64,000 bases of DNA from UBA9926 sp913064795 (GCA_045560765.1 JBJKZD010000009.1:124001-188000); one strand, 5' to 3'; shown: positions 1 through 9,072, counted from the stretch's first letter. Made by a program: numbers and translations. The notes: generated by a model not told the origin, from the sequence alone.

Positions 1-660
1 AATTTTAGAATCACCTTAGAGGACTTGATCGCCGATTTCCAAGTGAATACACCCGAGTTCTCCTTCCAACTGGTTAGCGGCTCTACCGGGATGCTATTTG
101 CTCAGATACGCAACGGCGCACCATACGACTTGTTTTTTGCTGCCGATGCTGCGCGACCTGAGCAACTTGAGCGCGATGGCGTGGGGGTCTTGGATAGCGT
201 TGAGATCTATGCGCTCGGGCAAATCGCGGTTTGGGTCCCCAATCGCGACCGCCCCTGGAAAGCATTCTTTAAGAATTATCGGGGGTCACTCGCCATCGCA
301 AACCCAACCGTCGCGCCCTATGGGCTCGCAGCACAGCACCTGCTCGAGATCGGTTTGTTCGCAAATCAGCCCAAACTCATTCAAGGCACCAATGTCCATC
401 AGGCCTTCCAGTTCGTCGACAGCGGCAACGTCCAAGTCGCCATGACCTCCTTGGCTCAAGTGATTCAAGCCGGCGTGCCTCGGAGGGAGTACTACTTACC
501 CGACCTAAACCGTTATCCGCGTATTGTTCAAAAGCGCGTCTTGCTCTCAGAAAACACGGCAGCAAAGGCGCTCCTGGTTTATCTGAGAAGCGCTAGCGCT
601 GAGCGACTGATCGAATCCGCCGGCTATACAGCTCCGGCGCAACCCGAGCAATCAACGTGA
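1..660 (+). CDS. modA: Molybdate ABC transporter substrate-binding protein ModA (5' end outside window)
   Basis: Periplasmic binding protein that captures molybdate (or tungstate) and hands it to ModBC. The frame is already open at base 1, so the signal peptide and N-terminus lie left of the window. 219 residues remain, and the TTG at 25 is an internal Leu codon rather than a start. GSTGMLFAQI, GAPYDLFFAAD and, near the C-terminus, DSGNVQVAMTSLAQV occur in the order expected for ModA. The stop codon overlaps the modB start (GTGA), which implies one modABC transcript. The assignment rests on these motifs and on the following permease and ATPase genes; oxyanion preference cannot be read from the sequence. 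Confidence 0.93.
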   Translation, partial: NFRITLEDLIADFQVNTPEFSFQLVSGSTGMLFAQIRNGAPYDLFFAADAARPEQLERDGVGVLDSVEIYALGQIAVWVPNRDRPWKAFFKNYRGSLAIANPTVAPYGLAAQHLLEIGLFANQPKLIQGTNVHQAFQFVDSGNVQVAMTSLAQVIQAGVPRREYYLPDLNRYPRIVQKRVLLSENTAAKALLVYLRSASAERLIESAGYTAPAQPEQST

Positions 661-1346
661 TGGAGTCCGATCTCATCACATTGGGCACATCGCTGAAACT
701 CGCCTTTTCAACCACCCTAGTGTTGACCCTAATCGGCACGCCGATCGCCTGGTGGTTAGCGCGCAGTGAATCTTTACTTGCAGGACTTTGCATTCCGCTT
801 CTCGCCTTGCCATTGGTCCTGCCCCCGACGGTCATTGGCTTTTATCTGTTACTCGCATTTTCGCCCAATCACTTTTTAGGTGCGACCTGGCTCGACTGGT
901 TCGGCTCATCCCTCGCGTTCAGTTTTGAGGGTTTACTGCTGGGGTCGATCATTTATTCCCTGCCCTTTTTCATGCAACCCATGATCGTCGCCTTTCGGGA
1001 ATTGCCCGAAGATCTATTCAAAGCCGCCGCCTCTTTGGGAGCCACCGCCCTCGATCGATTTACCACGCTGGTACTGCCTCTCTCCAAACACGGTTTTTTG
1101 ATTGCTTGCACACTGACCTTTGCCCACACCTTAGGGGAATTCGGGATCGTTCTGATGATTGGCGGCAACCTAGAAGGTGAGACCCGTGTCCTTTCGATTG
1201 CGTTGTTTGATTATGTTGAGACCTTAAACTACGAACGAGCACATCTGCTGGCGGCAGGGTTGGTTGGATTTTCTTTGATCACCTTAATCCTAGTGCAATG
1301 GGCCACTCACCGAGGATACCGGGCCTCGAGTTTGAGCACTCGATGA
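657..1346 (+). CDS. modB: Molybdate ABC transporter permease ModB
   Basis: Inner-membrane channel subunit of the molybdate importer, 229 residues, close to the usual ModB length. It is hydrophobic throughout, with about five to six membrane segments. The cytoplasmic coupling (EAA-type) loop is visible as KAAASLGATALDRF followed by TLVLPLSKHG, and the conserved stretch HTLGEFGIVLMIGG lies downstream. Translation starts at GTG 657, overlapping the modA stop by four bases; an ATG at 660 directly follows and could also serve. The 3' end overlaps the modC start as ATGA. The tight coupling supports stoichiometric expression with ModA and ModC. Confidence 0.95.
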   Translation: MMESDLITLGTSLKLAFSTTLVLTLIGTPIAWWLARSESLLAGLCIPLLALPLVLPPTVIGFYLLLAFSPNHFLGATWLDWFGSSLAFSFEGLLLGSIIYSLPFFMQPMIVAFRELPEDLFKAAASLGATALDRFTTLVLPLSKHGFLIACTLTFAHTLGEFGIVLMIGGNLEGETRVLSIALFDYVETLNYERAHLLAAGLVGFSLITLILVQWATHRGYRASSLSTR

Positions 1347-2437
1347 ACCTAATCGAGGCACAGTTCTCTATCCATGACCTTGGGCAGGTTCGGCTCGAAA
1401 CAGACTTTCAGATGGCCCCTCAGGGTGTCACGGCCCTTTTTGGCCCCTCGGGAGCGGGCAAGTCAACGTTGCTCCATAGCCTCGCAGGACTCATTTCTCC
1501 CGAGCATTCTGTGGGGACTCGGATCGAGACGTCCCAGGGCACCTGGCAAGACCCTTCTCGATTTGTAAAGCCCGAGGACCGAGGGGTTGGCATGGTCTTT
1601 CAAAAACAGTTGCTTTTTCCCCATCTTACCGTCGAAGAAAATATCCAATACGCACGCAAACGCAAACATGACGGCCCAATACTCGATGATGCCACCTTGA
1701 TCGGAATCTTCGAGCTTTCACACTTGATGAACCGTCGTCCTGATCAGCTCTCAGGCGGGGAGGCCCAGCGGGTCGCACTTGCTAGAACTCTGGCGAATGC
1801 GCCCAGACTCCTTTTGCTTGACGAACCCTTGGCGGCTGTCGATCAAGGCACCCGCGCTAACATTCTGGGCGCACTTATCCAGATCAAATCTGAATTCGCC
1901 CTACCCATGCTCTATGTCAGCCACCAATGGGACGAGGTCATGCTGCTGGCAGATCATATCCAAATCATCGCAAATGGTCGGATCGAGCGATCAGAAACCT
2001 TAAAAACCCTCAGCGCAGACTTCGATTTTGTCACACAGCAAGCGGAGTTTGCCGGTGCGGTGCTGATGACCGAGGTTGTCAAACATCACCCCGAGGATGC
2101 GCTCACAGAAGTGGGCTTAGGTCGCCAAACTGTCCTAATCCCGATCCTTGATAGGCCCGAAGGGGCGAGTGTGAGGCTGCTGATACACCGTCAAGATGTG
2201 AGCCTCGTAAAAGCACCTGTGACACACTCGAGCATTCTCAACACCTTGGCCTGTCAAGTGATTGAACTCCATTTTGAGCCCAGCGCTTGTTTGCTATTGC
2301 TTTGCTGTGAGGATCAATATTTTACCGCCAAAATTACAGCACGCTCTCAAAGAACCCTTGATTTACAGCCGAATCAAACCATTTATGCCCAGATCAAAGC
2401 CACCGCTCTGGCGCCACCAGTACGACACCATGGATGA
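1343..2437 (+). CDS. modC: Molybdate ABC transporter ATP-binding protein ModC
   Basis: ATPase that drives ModB, 364 residues. Walker A is GPSGAGKST (about residues 34-42), the signature is LSGGEAQRVALAR and Walker B is LLLLDEPLAAVD, followed by the switch His in YVSHQWDE. The last ~90 residues, including LIHRQDVSLVKAP, match a single C-terminal TOBE/Mop-type molybdate-sensing domain. The start is taken at ATG 1343, which overlaps the modB stop (ATGA) and puts the first strand MNLIEAQFSI at the family N-terminus. An upstream in-frame codon at 1298 would add 15 residues encoded inside modB and is less likely. The 3' end overlaps srkA by eight bases. Confidence 0.95.
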   Translation: MNLIEAQFSIHDLGQVRLETDFQMAPQGVTALFGPSGAGKSTLLHSLAGLISPEHSVGTRIETSQGTWQDPSRFVKPEDRGVGMVFQKQLLFPHLTVEENIQYARKRKHDGPILDDATLIGIFELSHLMNRRPDQLSGGEAQRVALARTLANAPRLLLLDEPLAAVDQGTRANILGALIQIKSEFALPMLYVSHQWDEVMLLADHIQIIANGRIERSETLKTLSADFDFVTQQAEFAGAVLMTEVVKHHPEDALTEVGLGRQTVLIPILDRPEGASVRLLIHRQDVSLVKAPVTHSSILNTLACQVIELHFEPSACLLLLCCEDQYFTAKITARSQRTLDLQPNQTIYAQIKATALAPPVRHHG

Positions 2438-3413
2438 TTTTTCAAACCTGTCTCCTGACCGAATTCTCGATGCCATCGAACACCTTGGTTTTCGCTGTGA
2501 TGCCCGAATTCTTGAGCTCAACAGTTATGAGAACCGTGTGTTTCAGATCGGCATCGAAGATGCGTTGCCCCTCATTGTAAAATTTTATCGCCCCAACCGC
2601 TGGACCCGAAACATGATTGAGGAGGAACACGGTTTTTCTGCAGAACTCTTCGATCATGGCGTCTCCGTCGTACCCCCCGTTCTCCACAACAACGAATCCC
2701 TGTTCGAATATCAGGACTTACGCTATGCCATTTTCACCCGCCGAGGCGGCAGAGCGCCCGCAGTCGATAGCTTAGAGTGTCTTGAATCGATGGGGCGGCA
2801 TATCGCATTGATTCACAACGTCGGGGGCATCAAACCCTTTGATCACCGTCCCGAAATCAGCACTGAGGAATTTGGCGTCTCGGCCCGCGCCGACATTCTG
2901 GCCCTTAGTTTTCTCCCAGAAACAATTCGGCCCGCCTATGAATCAGTGAGCGCAGAGGCGCTCAGAATTATCGAGATACAGTTTTCACAATGCCAATACC
3001 AATCGATTCGTTTGCACGGAGATTGCCATATGGGCAACGTATTGTGGCGAGAAGAAACACCGCACTTCGTTGATTTTGACGATTCACGCTCAGGGCCAGC
3101 GATACAAGATCTGTGGATGCTGCTGTCCGGCGACCGTGCCTCACAGCTGTCACAATTACGCGCAATCATGGAAGGATACAACGACTTTCGAACGTTTGAT
3201 CCAGCGGAGCTAAGGCTCATAGAACCCTTACGAACATTAAGGCTCATGCACCAATCCGCTTGGATCGCTCGGCGCTGGCATGAACCTGCTTTTCAGAGGG
3301 CCTTTCCATTTTTTGAGTCTGAGCGGTATTGGTCGAATCACATTTTGGCGCTTCGCGAGCAATGTGGTGCCCTCATTGAAGAACCCCTTAACTTGTGGGG
3401 GTATTCGGCATAA
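2430..3413 (+). CDS. srkA: SrkA/YihE-type stress response serine/threonine kinase
   Basis: 327 residues, almost the length of E. coli SrkA (328), a cytoplasmic aminoglycoside-phosphotransferase-fold kinase linked to envelope-stress survival. Family landmarks are LNSYENRVFQIGIEDALPL near residue 30, VKFYRPNRWT (ATP-site Lys), the catalytic loop RLHGDCHMGNVLW and the metal-binding FVDFDDSRSGPAIQDLW. ATG 2430 is chosen because MDDFSNLSPDRILDAIEHLG aligns with the SrkA N-terminus; the frame is open 56 codons further upstream inside modC. It overlaps modC by 8 bp and is probably translated from the mod transcript, although no functional link to molybdate is evident. The 3' end overlaps the convergent acyltransferase gene by 26 bp. 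Confidence 0.93.
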   Translation: MDDFSNLSPDRILDAIEHLGFRCDARILELNSYENRVFQIGIEDALPLIVKFYRPNRWTRNMIEEEHGFSAELFDHGVSVVPPVLHNNESLFEYQDLRYAIFTRRGGRAPAVDSLECLESMGRHIALIHNVGGIKPFDHRPEISTEEFGVSARADILALSFLPETIRPAYESVSAEALRIIEIQFSQCQYQSIRLHGDCHMGNVLWREETPHFVDFDDSRSGPAIQDLWMLLSGDRASQLSQLRAIMEGYNDFRTFDPAELRLIEPLRTLRLMHQSAWIARRWHEPAFQRAFPFFESERYWSNHILALREQCGALIEEPLNLWGYSA

Positions 3414-4524
3414 GCGATCGTCGCGCTGGATTGGCGTAGATCCGCAACCAATAGGGTTGATCCTCTGGCGGACAACTGGAGAGGCGTTGTTCAAACTCTT
3501 CAGACAGAAGCTTGGAAACCTCAGCAAAGGGGCTGCCCCTGAGATCAGGGTGCAGCTTTTTTGCAGCCCAGTGATTAATTGGGTAGAGCACGGTTTGGCT
3601 CAAGATTTGATCATCGACGGCTTTGGCGAGTGCTTCTAAATCTTCAAAATCGCCCTCGAGAGGCTGTCCCAATTTCAACTCAACCCGCCCTTTATGCCCA
3701 CTGAGCCCTAATGCAAGACTGCGCAAATCCTCTCCTGGGGTTTTCTCATAGCCACCGGTCTCCTCAATGCATCGTAATTCTCGGGCCTTATGGAGATCGA
3801 GTGGATCAAATTCGTAGGAGAGGCACATGGGTATTATTTTCAGTGCTTTAACTTTTTCAGGCAGCGCCATTTTTCGATCGCTGAGTTGTAGCATTTTCAA
3901 CACCGATTCATCGGTCTGATCAATGGCATCTTTGGCCCGGCCCTCGCTTTGGGCAAGCCAGACCGACGCCCCTTCTGAGATTTGCGTCTGAATGAATGAA
4001 GAGCTCGCTACTAAATCTCGATAAACTTCGCGAGGGTTAGCGCCAGTTCGATTGATAAAAAAACTCTTGTTCAATCGCATTAGATCGGTCGCAAACCGCT
4101 GCTCGACAAGATTATCTCCCACTGCGATGAAGACGGTACCTAGCCCCGCGCGATGTAACGCTAGGTTCAGCAACATCGAGTCCCCAGCAATGTCACGATG
4201 ATTACTCAAAAACAAATAACCGCGACTTGGATCTAATTGGTCTAATCCCGTCACTCGGAATTCGTCGATGGTTCTCGTGACTAAATCCTCAACGAATCCT
4301 CGAACGATGGCTTGAAACTCCGCAATTGACTTCGCAGATTGCATTTGTCGGCGTAACCGCCAGCGAATCACCGACGTCACCAGAGCCGGGGCCATCGACA
4401 TCATTCTCGGCATCCCCCATTGACCCATCAGCTTCAGCAAAGCCGGGTCAGAGACCAAAGCCTCCAAGACCCCAGAGACTTCATCATCCCTGTAGGGCAA
4501 ATTGGATTCCGCTGGTTGCACCAT
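3388..4524 (-). CDS. PlsC-like 1-acyl-sn-glycerol-3-phosphate acyltransferase family protein
   Basis: 378 residues with a central LPLAT/PlsC acyltransferase domain. GYLFLSNHRDIAGDSMLLN contains the catalytic His, with five residues between His and Asp rather than the classical four. RTGANPREVYRD and the acceptor-site block VWLAQSEGRAKD (equivalent to the PEGTRS motif) follow. An N-terminal helical extension of ~100 residues precedes the domain. This subtype is longer than PlsC and its exact acyl acceptor is uncertain; membrane phospholipid synthesis or remodelling is the likely role. It is divergently arranged from the GNAT gene with a 50-bp gap and overlaps srkA at its 3' end. Confidence 0.82.
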   Translation of the reverse strand: MVQPAESNLPYRDDEVSGVLEALVSDPALLKLMGQWGMPRMMSMAPALVTSVIRWRLRRQMQSAKSIAEFQAIVRGFVEDLVTRTIDEFRVTGLDQLDPSRGYLFLSNHRDIAGDSMLLNLALHRAGLGTVFIAVGDNLVEQRFATDLMRLNKSFFINRTGANPREVYRDLVASSSFIQTQISEGASVWLAQSEGRAKDAIDQTDESVLKMLQLSDRKMALPEKVKALKIIPMCLSYEFDPLDLHKARELRCIEETGGYEKTPGEDLRSLALGLSGHKGRVELKLGQPLEGDFEDLEALAKAVDDQILSQTVLYPINHWAAKKLHPDLRGSPFAEVSKLLSEEFEQRLSSCPPEDQPYWLRIYANPARRSLMPNTPTS

Positions 4525-4574
4525 GGATTAGAACTCAGTTATGTTTGACCGCTGACTTCAGCGACCTTTTACCT

Positions 4575-5075
4575 ATGACCCTGCTTAGACATGCAGCCAC
4601 AAAGGATCTCCCTTGGCTGAACGATCTATATAACTATTATATTCTAAAATCCACAGCGACATTCGATCTCTCGCCCTATACCGTTTCCCAGAGATCAGCC
4701 TGGCTTGAGCAATTTGCTCCAAAAAGCGCCCATCAACTATGGATTCTAGAGGATCAAGACGAAAAAATTGGCTACGCTTCGAGCCAGCCCTTTCGTGCCA
4801 AAGCGGGTTATCAGCACACCGTCGAGACAAGTATTTACCTAACGCCGCATCGATATGGCCAAGGTTGGGGGAAAATTCTTTACGATCGTTTGTTTTTGGA
4901 AATCGATCAGACTGAAGTCTCTGCGGCGATCGCGATGATCACCCTGCCCAACCCAGCCAGTATTAAACTGCACGCGGGCCAGGGTTTTCAATTGACAGGC
5001 AATTTAGTGGATGTGGGCCGAAAATTTGATCAAACCCTTAGCGTCTGCCTTATGCAGAGATCCAAGGCTCGATAA
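4575..5075 (+). CDS. GNAT family N-acetyltransferase (phosphinothricin/methionine-sulfoximine type)
   Basis: 166 residues with a GNAT fold. The N-terminal LRHAATKDLPWLNDLYNYYI and STATFDLSPYTVSQRSAWLE resemble the Pat/MnaT group that acetylates amino-acid analogues such as methionine sulfoximine and phosphinothricin. ETSIYLTPHRYGQGWGKILY holds the acetyl-CoA pyrophosphate loop, and LPNPASIKLHAGQGF is the conserved C-terminal N-S-L/H region. ATG 4575 fits the family N-terminus; upstream in-frame sequence to 4326 lies antisense to the acyltransferase and is discarded. The last 26 bases overlap the convergent permease gene. The substrate is inferred from family only. Confidence 0.87.
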   Translation: MTLLRHAATKDLPWLNDLYNYYILKSTATFDLSPYTVSQRSAWLEQFAPKSAHQLWILEDQDEKIGYASSQPFRAKAGYQHTVETSIYLTPHRYGQGWGKILYDRLFLEIDQTEVSAAIAMITLPNPASIKLHAGQGFQLTGNLVDVGRKFDQTLSVCLMQRSKAR

Positions 5076-5805
5076 TCAGCCAAAAGCCCACCGCCTGAAG
5101 AATCAGAAAGACCAGTCTTCGAACAAAATGATCAGAAAACCGTGCGAGTGCTGGTTGCAGCATGACACTCACCACAATAACCACCGGTAAGGCCAGCGCC
5201 GTTTTTAGAACCACGGCTTCCGTAAAATGATCAAAATAAACGCCGATCAAGGCGCGGCTAAAAGTCGAGACAAAAAACACCGCCAGCAACGTCAGCCGAA
5301 TGATCCTAACCGCGACGGGTTGTCGGTAGAGAAAAAAAGCAATGGGTGCGCCAGCTGCGCTGTAAATTCCACCAAAGAATCCACCCAAAAACCCAACCGC
5401 TAGGGCCGACCCATTCGATGACCGAGTCTTCCAGGGCGCGGGCGACAGCATCATAACAACCCCGGCAACGACCACCATAACGCCAAGTACAAATTTTAAT
5501 GCCGTATCCAAAACAGCAGAAAAAGTGTCGAGTAACAAAAACCCTAAAATTAAACTTGGAATGAGACCGAGGACAACCCAGCCAAAAAGCTTTGGATCAA
5601 AACGCTGGGGGGTTGATCGAAGGACCAAGATGGTATTGACCATCGACAGAATTGAAATAATCGCCGCCGACTCAAGGATCGGTAGCAACCCCAACGCCGT
5701 CGTCACGGCTACAATGATCAACCCCATTGCAAAGCCGGTGACGGTCTGAATCACCGCCGCCATCGCAACAATTAAAAGAAAAACAGCCAATGCGTCTAAA
5801 TCCAT
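5050..5805 (-). CDS. TauE/SafE family sulfite exporter-like permease
   Basis: 251-residue polytopic membrane protein of the TSUP (TauE/SafE/YfcA) family, which moves sulfite, sulfoacetate or other organosulfur anions across the inner membrane. Seven to eight hydrophobic helices are apparent. Conserved landmarks are the N-terminal MAAVIQTVTGFAMGLIIVAV and the mid-protein GFLGGFFGGIYSAAGAPIAF, the repeated G-F-x-G-G-F pattern of the family. It stands alone on this strand between two plus-strand genes. The substrate cannot be read from sequence. An alkylsulfatase starts at the far end of the window, but no physical linkage connects the two. Confidence 0.88.
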   Translation of the reverse strand: MDLDALAVFLLIVAMAAVIQTVTGFAMGLIIVAVTTALGLLPILESAAIISILSMVNTILVLRSTPQRFDPKLFGWVVLGLIPSLILGFLLLDTFSAVLDTALKFVLGVMVVVAGVVMMLSPAPWKTRSSNGSALAVGFLGGFFGGIYSAAGAPIAFFLYRQPVAVRIIRLTLLAVFFVSTFSRALIGVYFDHFTEAVVLKTALALPVVIVVSVMLQPALARFSDHFVRRLVFLILQAVGFWLIIEPWISA

Positions 5806-5852
5806 TGTGAATTTTCCGTTAAACTTCAGGTACGTTTTTATCAGTCATCAAC

Positions 5853-6635
5853 ATGGACCTAGCGCTTTCCCAACGCACCGTTTTCGTCAGCGGCAGTCAT
5901 CGCGGCACTGGACTCATCATTGCCGAACGTTTTTTGCAGGAGGGCGCACGCGTGATTGTACACGCCCCGGAGCCCTCAATGTTATCGGACCTCGACCCAC
6001 GCTTTGACCTGAGAGTCACAGGCGCCTTGTGGACCGATGAGGGCACTGACTCAGTCGTTGAAGCAGTTAAAACTCTAAGCCCGACTCTGGACGTACTCGT
6101 CAACAATTATGGAACGGCGGCGAAGGGTGACTGGCTTGATACCACAAGTGATCAGTGGCGAGACATGGTTGAGCACAATGTCCTCAGCGTCAGCCGTCTC
6201 ACCCAGGGACTGCTGCCAGAGCTAAAGGCATCGAGTCAAGCAAGGATCATCAATCTGGGGACCATTGGCTCGACCCGCCCGAATGCGACGATGCCGCATT
6301 ACTACGCGGCAAAAGGCGCCCTAGCCAATTTAACCGTCGGACTCGCAAAGGCGCTTGCCGGTCAGGACATTACGGTTAACCTCGTTTCACCCGGGCTGAT
6401 CAGAACTCCCGAGGTGGAGGCGGCCTACCTCAAAATTGCGCAAAAAAGGGGCTGGGGTGAAACCTTTGAAGCCGCAGAGGCGTCAATCGCAGCAACATTC
6501 TTTGATAACCCACTGGGTCGGATTGCCACCCGAGAGGAAGTTGCCGACCTCGTCGTCTTTTTAGCTTCAGCGCGCGCCAGCTTTATAAACGGACAGAACA
6601 TCGCAGTGGATGGCGGCGCCCTCGGTGTTGTCTAA
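5853..6635 (+). CDS. SDR family NAD(P)-dependent oxidoreductase
   Basis: 260-residue short-chain dehydrogenase/reductase of the classical type. The cofactor loop is VSGSHRGTGLIIAERF, a TGxxxGxG motif with Ser in place of the first Thr, followed by LVNNYGT. The catalytic Ser lies in NLGTIGSTRP, with Tyr and Lys in HYYAAKGALANL. The stretch VNLVSPGLIRTPEVE and the C-terminal NGQNIAVDGGALGVV are family hallmarks and resemble 3-oxoacyl-ACP reductase-like members. It is followed after 9 bp by the HemJ-like gene, so the two may be co-transcribed. The substrate is unknown. Confidence 0.9.
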   Translation: MDLALSQRTVFVSGSHRGTGLIIAERFLQEGARVIVHAPEPSMLSDLDPRFDLRVTGALWTDEGTDSVVEAVKTLSPTLDVLVNNYGTAAKGDWLDTTSDQWRDMVEHNVLSVSRLTQGLLPELKASSQARIINLGTIGSTRPNATMPHYYAAKGALANLTVGLAKALAGQDITVNLVSPGLIRTPEVEAAYLKIAQKRGWGETFEAAEASIAATFFDNPLGRIATREEVADLVVFLASARASFINGQNIAVDGGALGVV

Positions 6636-6644
6636 GGATTGATC

Positions 6645-7058
6645 ATGTTGTGGACCAAGGTTATTCATTTGCTCTTTGTCATCGCTTGGATGGCCGGCGC
6701 TTTTTATCTCCCAAGGATCCTCGTGCACTACGTCGAGGGCCATTCCAATGGGGAAGACACCCGACGCCTAGTGATCATGGGACAGAAACTTGCAAGGTTT
6801 TCCTCGGTCATGATGGTCTTAGCTATCACACCGGGACTCGTACTCTGGCTCTACTATGGCTATCGTGGATCTTGGCTGGTCTGGAAGCTGGGGCTCGTAG
6901 CCCTTCTCGTCATGTATCAACTCCAATCTCTGCGTTACGTGCAGCAGATGGCGCGGGGAGAAGTCATCAGAACATCACTCTTTTTTAGGGTCTATAACGA
7001 AGCAGCGCTCTTGCTGCTGATTCCGATCTTGATTCTGGTGGTGATCAAACCGTTTTGA
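6645..7058 (+). CDS. hemJ: HemJ-like protoporphyrinogen IX oxidase (CopD/UPF0093 family)
   Basis: 137-residue integral membrane protein with four predicted helices. The N-terminal VIHLLFVIAWMAGAFYLPR and the C-terminal FFRVYNEAALLLLIPILILV followed by VVIKPF match the HemJ pattern, including the conserved His of helix 1, the Lys in WLVWKLGL and the N-E pair. HemJ oxidises protoporphyrinogen IX to protoporphyrin IX in haem synthesis, handing electrons to the respiratory chain. ATG 6645 is chosen because AAGGA at 6634-6638 sits six bases upstream; the TTG at 6639 is too close to that ribosome site. No other haem gene is adjacent, so the role is inferred from the family. Confidence 0.78.
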   Translation: MLWTKVIHLLFVIAWMAGAFYLPRILVHYVEGHSNGEDTRRLVIMGQKLARFSSVMMVLAITPGLVLWLYYGYRGSWLVWKLGLVALLVMYQLQSLRYVQQMARGEVIRTSLFFRVYNEAALLLLIPILILVVIKPF

Positions 7059-7226
7059 TCCGATCTCACTGCATCAACACGTGGCCTTGGCAAAGTTTCA
7101 GTGTTCAGAACTGCCCGAGAGTAGCCCCTTCATTTCTGCTATCCTGTGGTCGTTGCTCGCCGCTACAAAAGCGACATCATTCAAATAACTCACTGTTGTG
7201 ACCTCCCTTGCGACCTAGGCTGCCTT

Positions 7227-7790
7227 GTGATTGACCAACTACTTTTTAATGTGACTCAATCGGCCCTCGCCGGCAGGAGCGATCGAGTGTTCAAAACGCC
7301 CCTGGATGAATGGGAATCACCTTGCGAATCTCTGCGTGACAGCAGTAGCAGTTTTTGGAAGCCGGTCCCGCAATCACCGAAAATGTCCTTCGAAGGGTTC
7401 GAGCGCGCTATCGAGGCGCACATTCGGGCGGACATCAAGCATTTTTATTGTAGCTTTTGGTCGGGTACCCTGCCGGGGGTACACGAAGGTCGGCCTATTT
7501 CATTGATTCAGGTATGGAACCCAGATGACTTTGATCGACTCATCTCAAACCTCGTGGGTCATTATCTTGCCCAGAAACGAGCCAACATTCGATTTTCGGT
7601 CTTTATTGGCACCCCAGACGATGACGACGAACTCAGTGTGAGCGTTGATAATCAAACCGGCGAAATCTTTTTGGAACGTGCTGGCCAAGGCTTTGTCGAG
7701 CCGATTGCGCCCTCCTTGGAGCAGTTTCTAGCGCAATTCTCACTACAAGCCCATCGGCTCGACCCAACGGAGCTACCCGAATATGGCTGA
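7227..7790 (+). CDS. syd: SecY-interacting protein Syd
   Basis: Cytosolic protein that associates with SecY at the inner membrane. Recognised from the family core: FERAIEAHIRADIKHFYCSF, LIQVWNPDDFDRLISNLVGH, and KRANIRFSVFIGTPDDDDEL leading into VSVDNQTGEIF. GTG 7227 gives 187 residues, near the E. coli length (181), and starts the first helix with IDQLLFNVTQ. The frame remains open to 7146 but that segment is Cys-rich and does not fit the family. The ribosome-binding site is weak in either case, so the start is uncertain. It overlaps aroA by eight bases. Confidence 0.85.
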   Translation: MIDQLLFNVTQSALAGRSDRVFKTPLDEWESPCESLRDSSSSFWKPVPQSPKMSFEGFERAIEAHIRADIKHFYCSFWSGTLPGVHEGRPISLIQVWNPDDFDRLISNLVGHYLAQKRANIRFSVFIGTPDDDDELSVSVDNQTGEIFLERAGQGFVEPIAPSLEQFLAQFSLQAHRLDPTELPEYG

Positions 7791-9072
7791 GACATTGACC
7801 CTAGCACCGATTGAGCACGCGAGGGGAAAGATTCTATTGCCCGGATCGAAGAGCTTGACCAACCGGATTTTGCTGTTAGCCGCGATCGCTGAGGGTGACA
7901 CTGACATCAGCAATCTGCTGATCAGCGACGACACACAGCACATGATCCAGGCACTTCAGCAACTCGGCGTCCGCATCCAGCTCGACGCAAACACCGCACA
8001 CGCACGGGTGCAAGGCTTGGGCCAGCTATTCCCACCCTCACCTGCAGTGAGATCACTGTCCCTTGGAAATGCTGGCACAGCCATCCGGCCACTCAGCGCG
8101 ATGCTGTCACTGTCCCAAGGGACTTTTATCGTCGATGGTGACGCCTACATGCGAGAGCGGCCCATCGCTCATCTCGTTGATGCCTTGGAACAGGTCGGCG
8201 CTAATATCCAATATTTAGATCAACCGGGTTACCCACCCTTTAAAATCAACGACGCGGTCATTCGGGGCGGCAACATTCGGCTCGATGGTCGATTATCCAG
8301 TCAGTATCTGACCGCACTGCTGATGAGTTTGCCCCTGACGCCCGAGGATAGTCAGATCAGCATTGTTGGAGACCTTGTCTCAAAGCCTTATATCGACATC
8401 ACTAGAGCTGTCATGTCCCGCTTTGGCGTTGAGACGAGTCATGACCGGTATCAGACCTTTGATATACCAGGCTGCCAGCACTACAAGAGTCCCGGGAAGA
8501 TGCTCGTCGAGGGTGACGCGAGCACGGCGAGTTATTTCTTGGCGGCTGGTGCGATTCGAGGCGAGGTTACAGTGGTCGGCATTGGTCGTGATTCCCTGCA
8601 GGGGGACGTTGACTTCATCAATGTCCTCGCGCAGATGGGTGCAAAAATTGAAATTCTCAACGACTCAGTCCGAGTTGCCTCTACCGGTCTCCTCAAAGGT
8701 ATCGATATCGATCTCAACCATATTCCCGATGCCGCAATGACCATCGCAATCGTCGCCTTGTTTGCAGAGGGTCGAACGACGATTAGAAACATTTACAACT
8801 GGCGCATTAAAGAAACCGATCGGATGACTGCCATGGCAACCGAACTTCAGAAAGTCGGAGCGGAAGTGACGGTAGGAGAAGACAGCATCTCCATCATGCC
8901 CCCTGATCAATTAAAAAAAGCTGAGATCGAGACCTACGGCGATCATCGGATGGCGATGTGCTTCTCACTCATCGCGATGAGTAACAGTCCAGTCACGATC
9001 AGAGCACCTGAAGTCACCGCTAAAACTTTTCCCGACTATTTCGAAGTCTTCGAATCGATCTGTCATCGTTAA
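7783..9072 (+). CDS. aroA: 3-phosphoshikimate 1-carboxyvinyltransferase (EPSP synthase)
   Basis: 429 residues, the usual length. It transfers enolpyruvyl from PEP to shikimate-3-phosphate, the sixth step of the shikimate pathway, in the cytoplasm. Visible signatures are LPGSKSLTNRILLLAAIAEG (shikimate-phosphate and PEP site), LGNAGTAIRPLSAML, DGDAYMRERPIAHLVDAL, EGDASTASYFLAAGAI, the catalytic-region IPDAAMTIAIVALFAEG and the C-terminal YGDHRMAMCFSLIAM. GNAGTAIRP has Ile-Arg-Pro in the glyphosate-interaction segment, a class I-like feature. aroA overlaps the 3' end of syd. aroB and aroK lie 8-9 kb away on the other strand. Confidence 0.97.
   Translation: MAETLTLAPIEHARGKILLPGSKSLTNRILLLAAIAEGDTDISNLLISDDTQHMIQALQQLGVRIQLDANTAHARVQGLGQLFPPSPAVRSLSLGNAGTAIRPLSAMLSLSQGTFIVDGDAYMRERPIAHLVDALEQVGANIQYLDQPGYPPFKINDAVIRGGNIRLDGRLSSQYLTALLMSLPLTPEDSQISIVGDLVSKPYIDITRAVMSRFGVETSHDRYQTFDIPGCQHYKSPGKMLVEGDASTASYFLAAGAIRGEVTVVGIGRDSLQGDVDFINVLAQMGAKIEILNDSVRVASTGLLKGIDIDLNHIPDAAMTIAIVALFAEGRTTIRNIYNWRIKETDRMTAMATELQKVGAEVTVGEDSISIMPPDQLKKAEIETYGDHRMAMCFSLIAMSNSPVTIRAPEVTAKTFPDYFEVFESICHR

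Noticed and set aside
4326..4574. N-terminal extension of the GNAT frame
   Set aside because: It lies antisense to the acyltransferase and reads as Pro/Ser-rich noise; ATG 4575 matches the family start.
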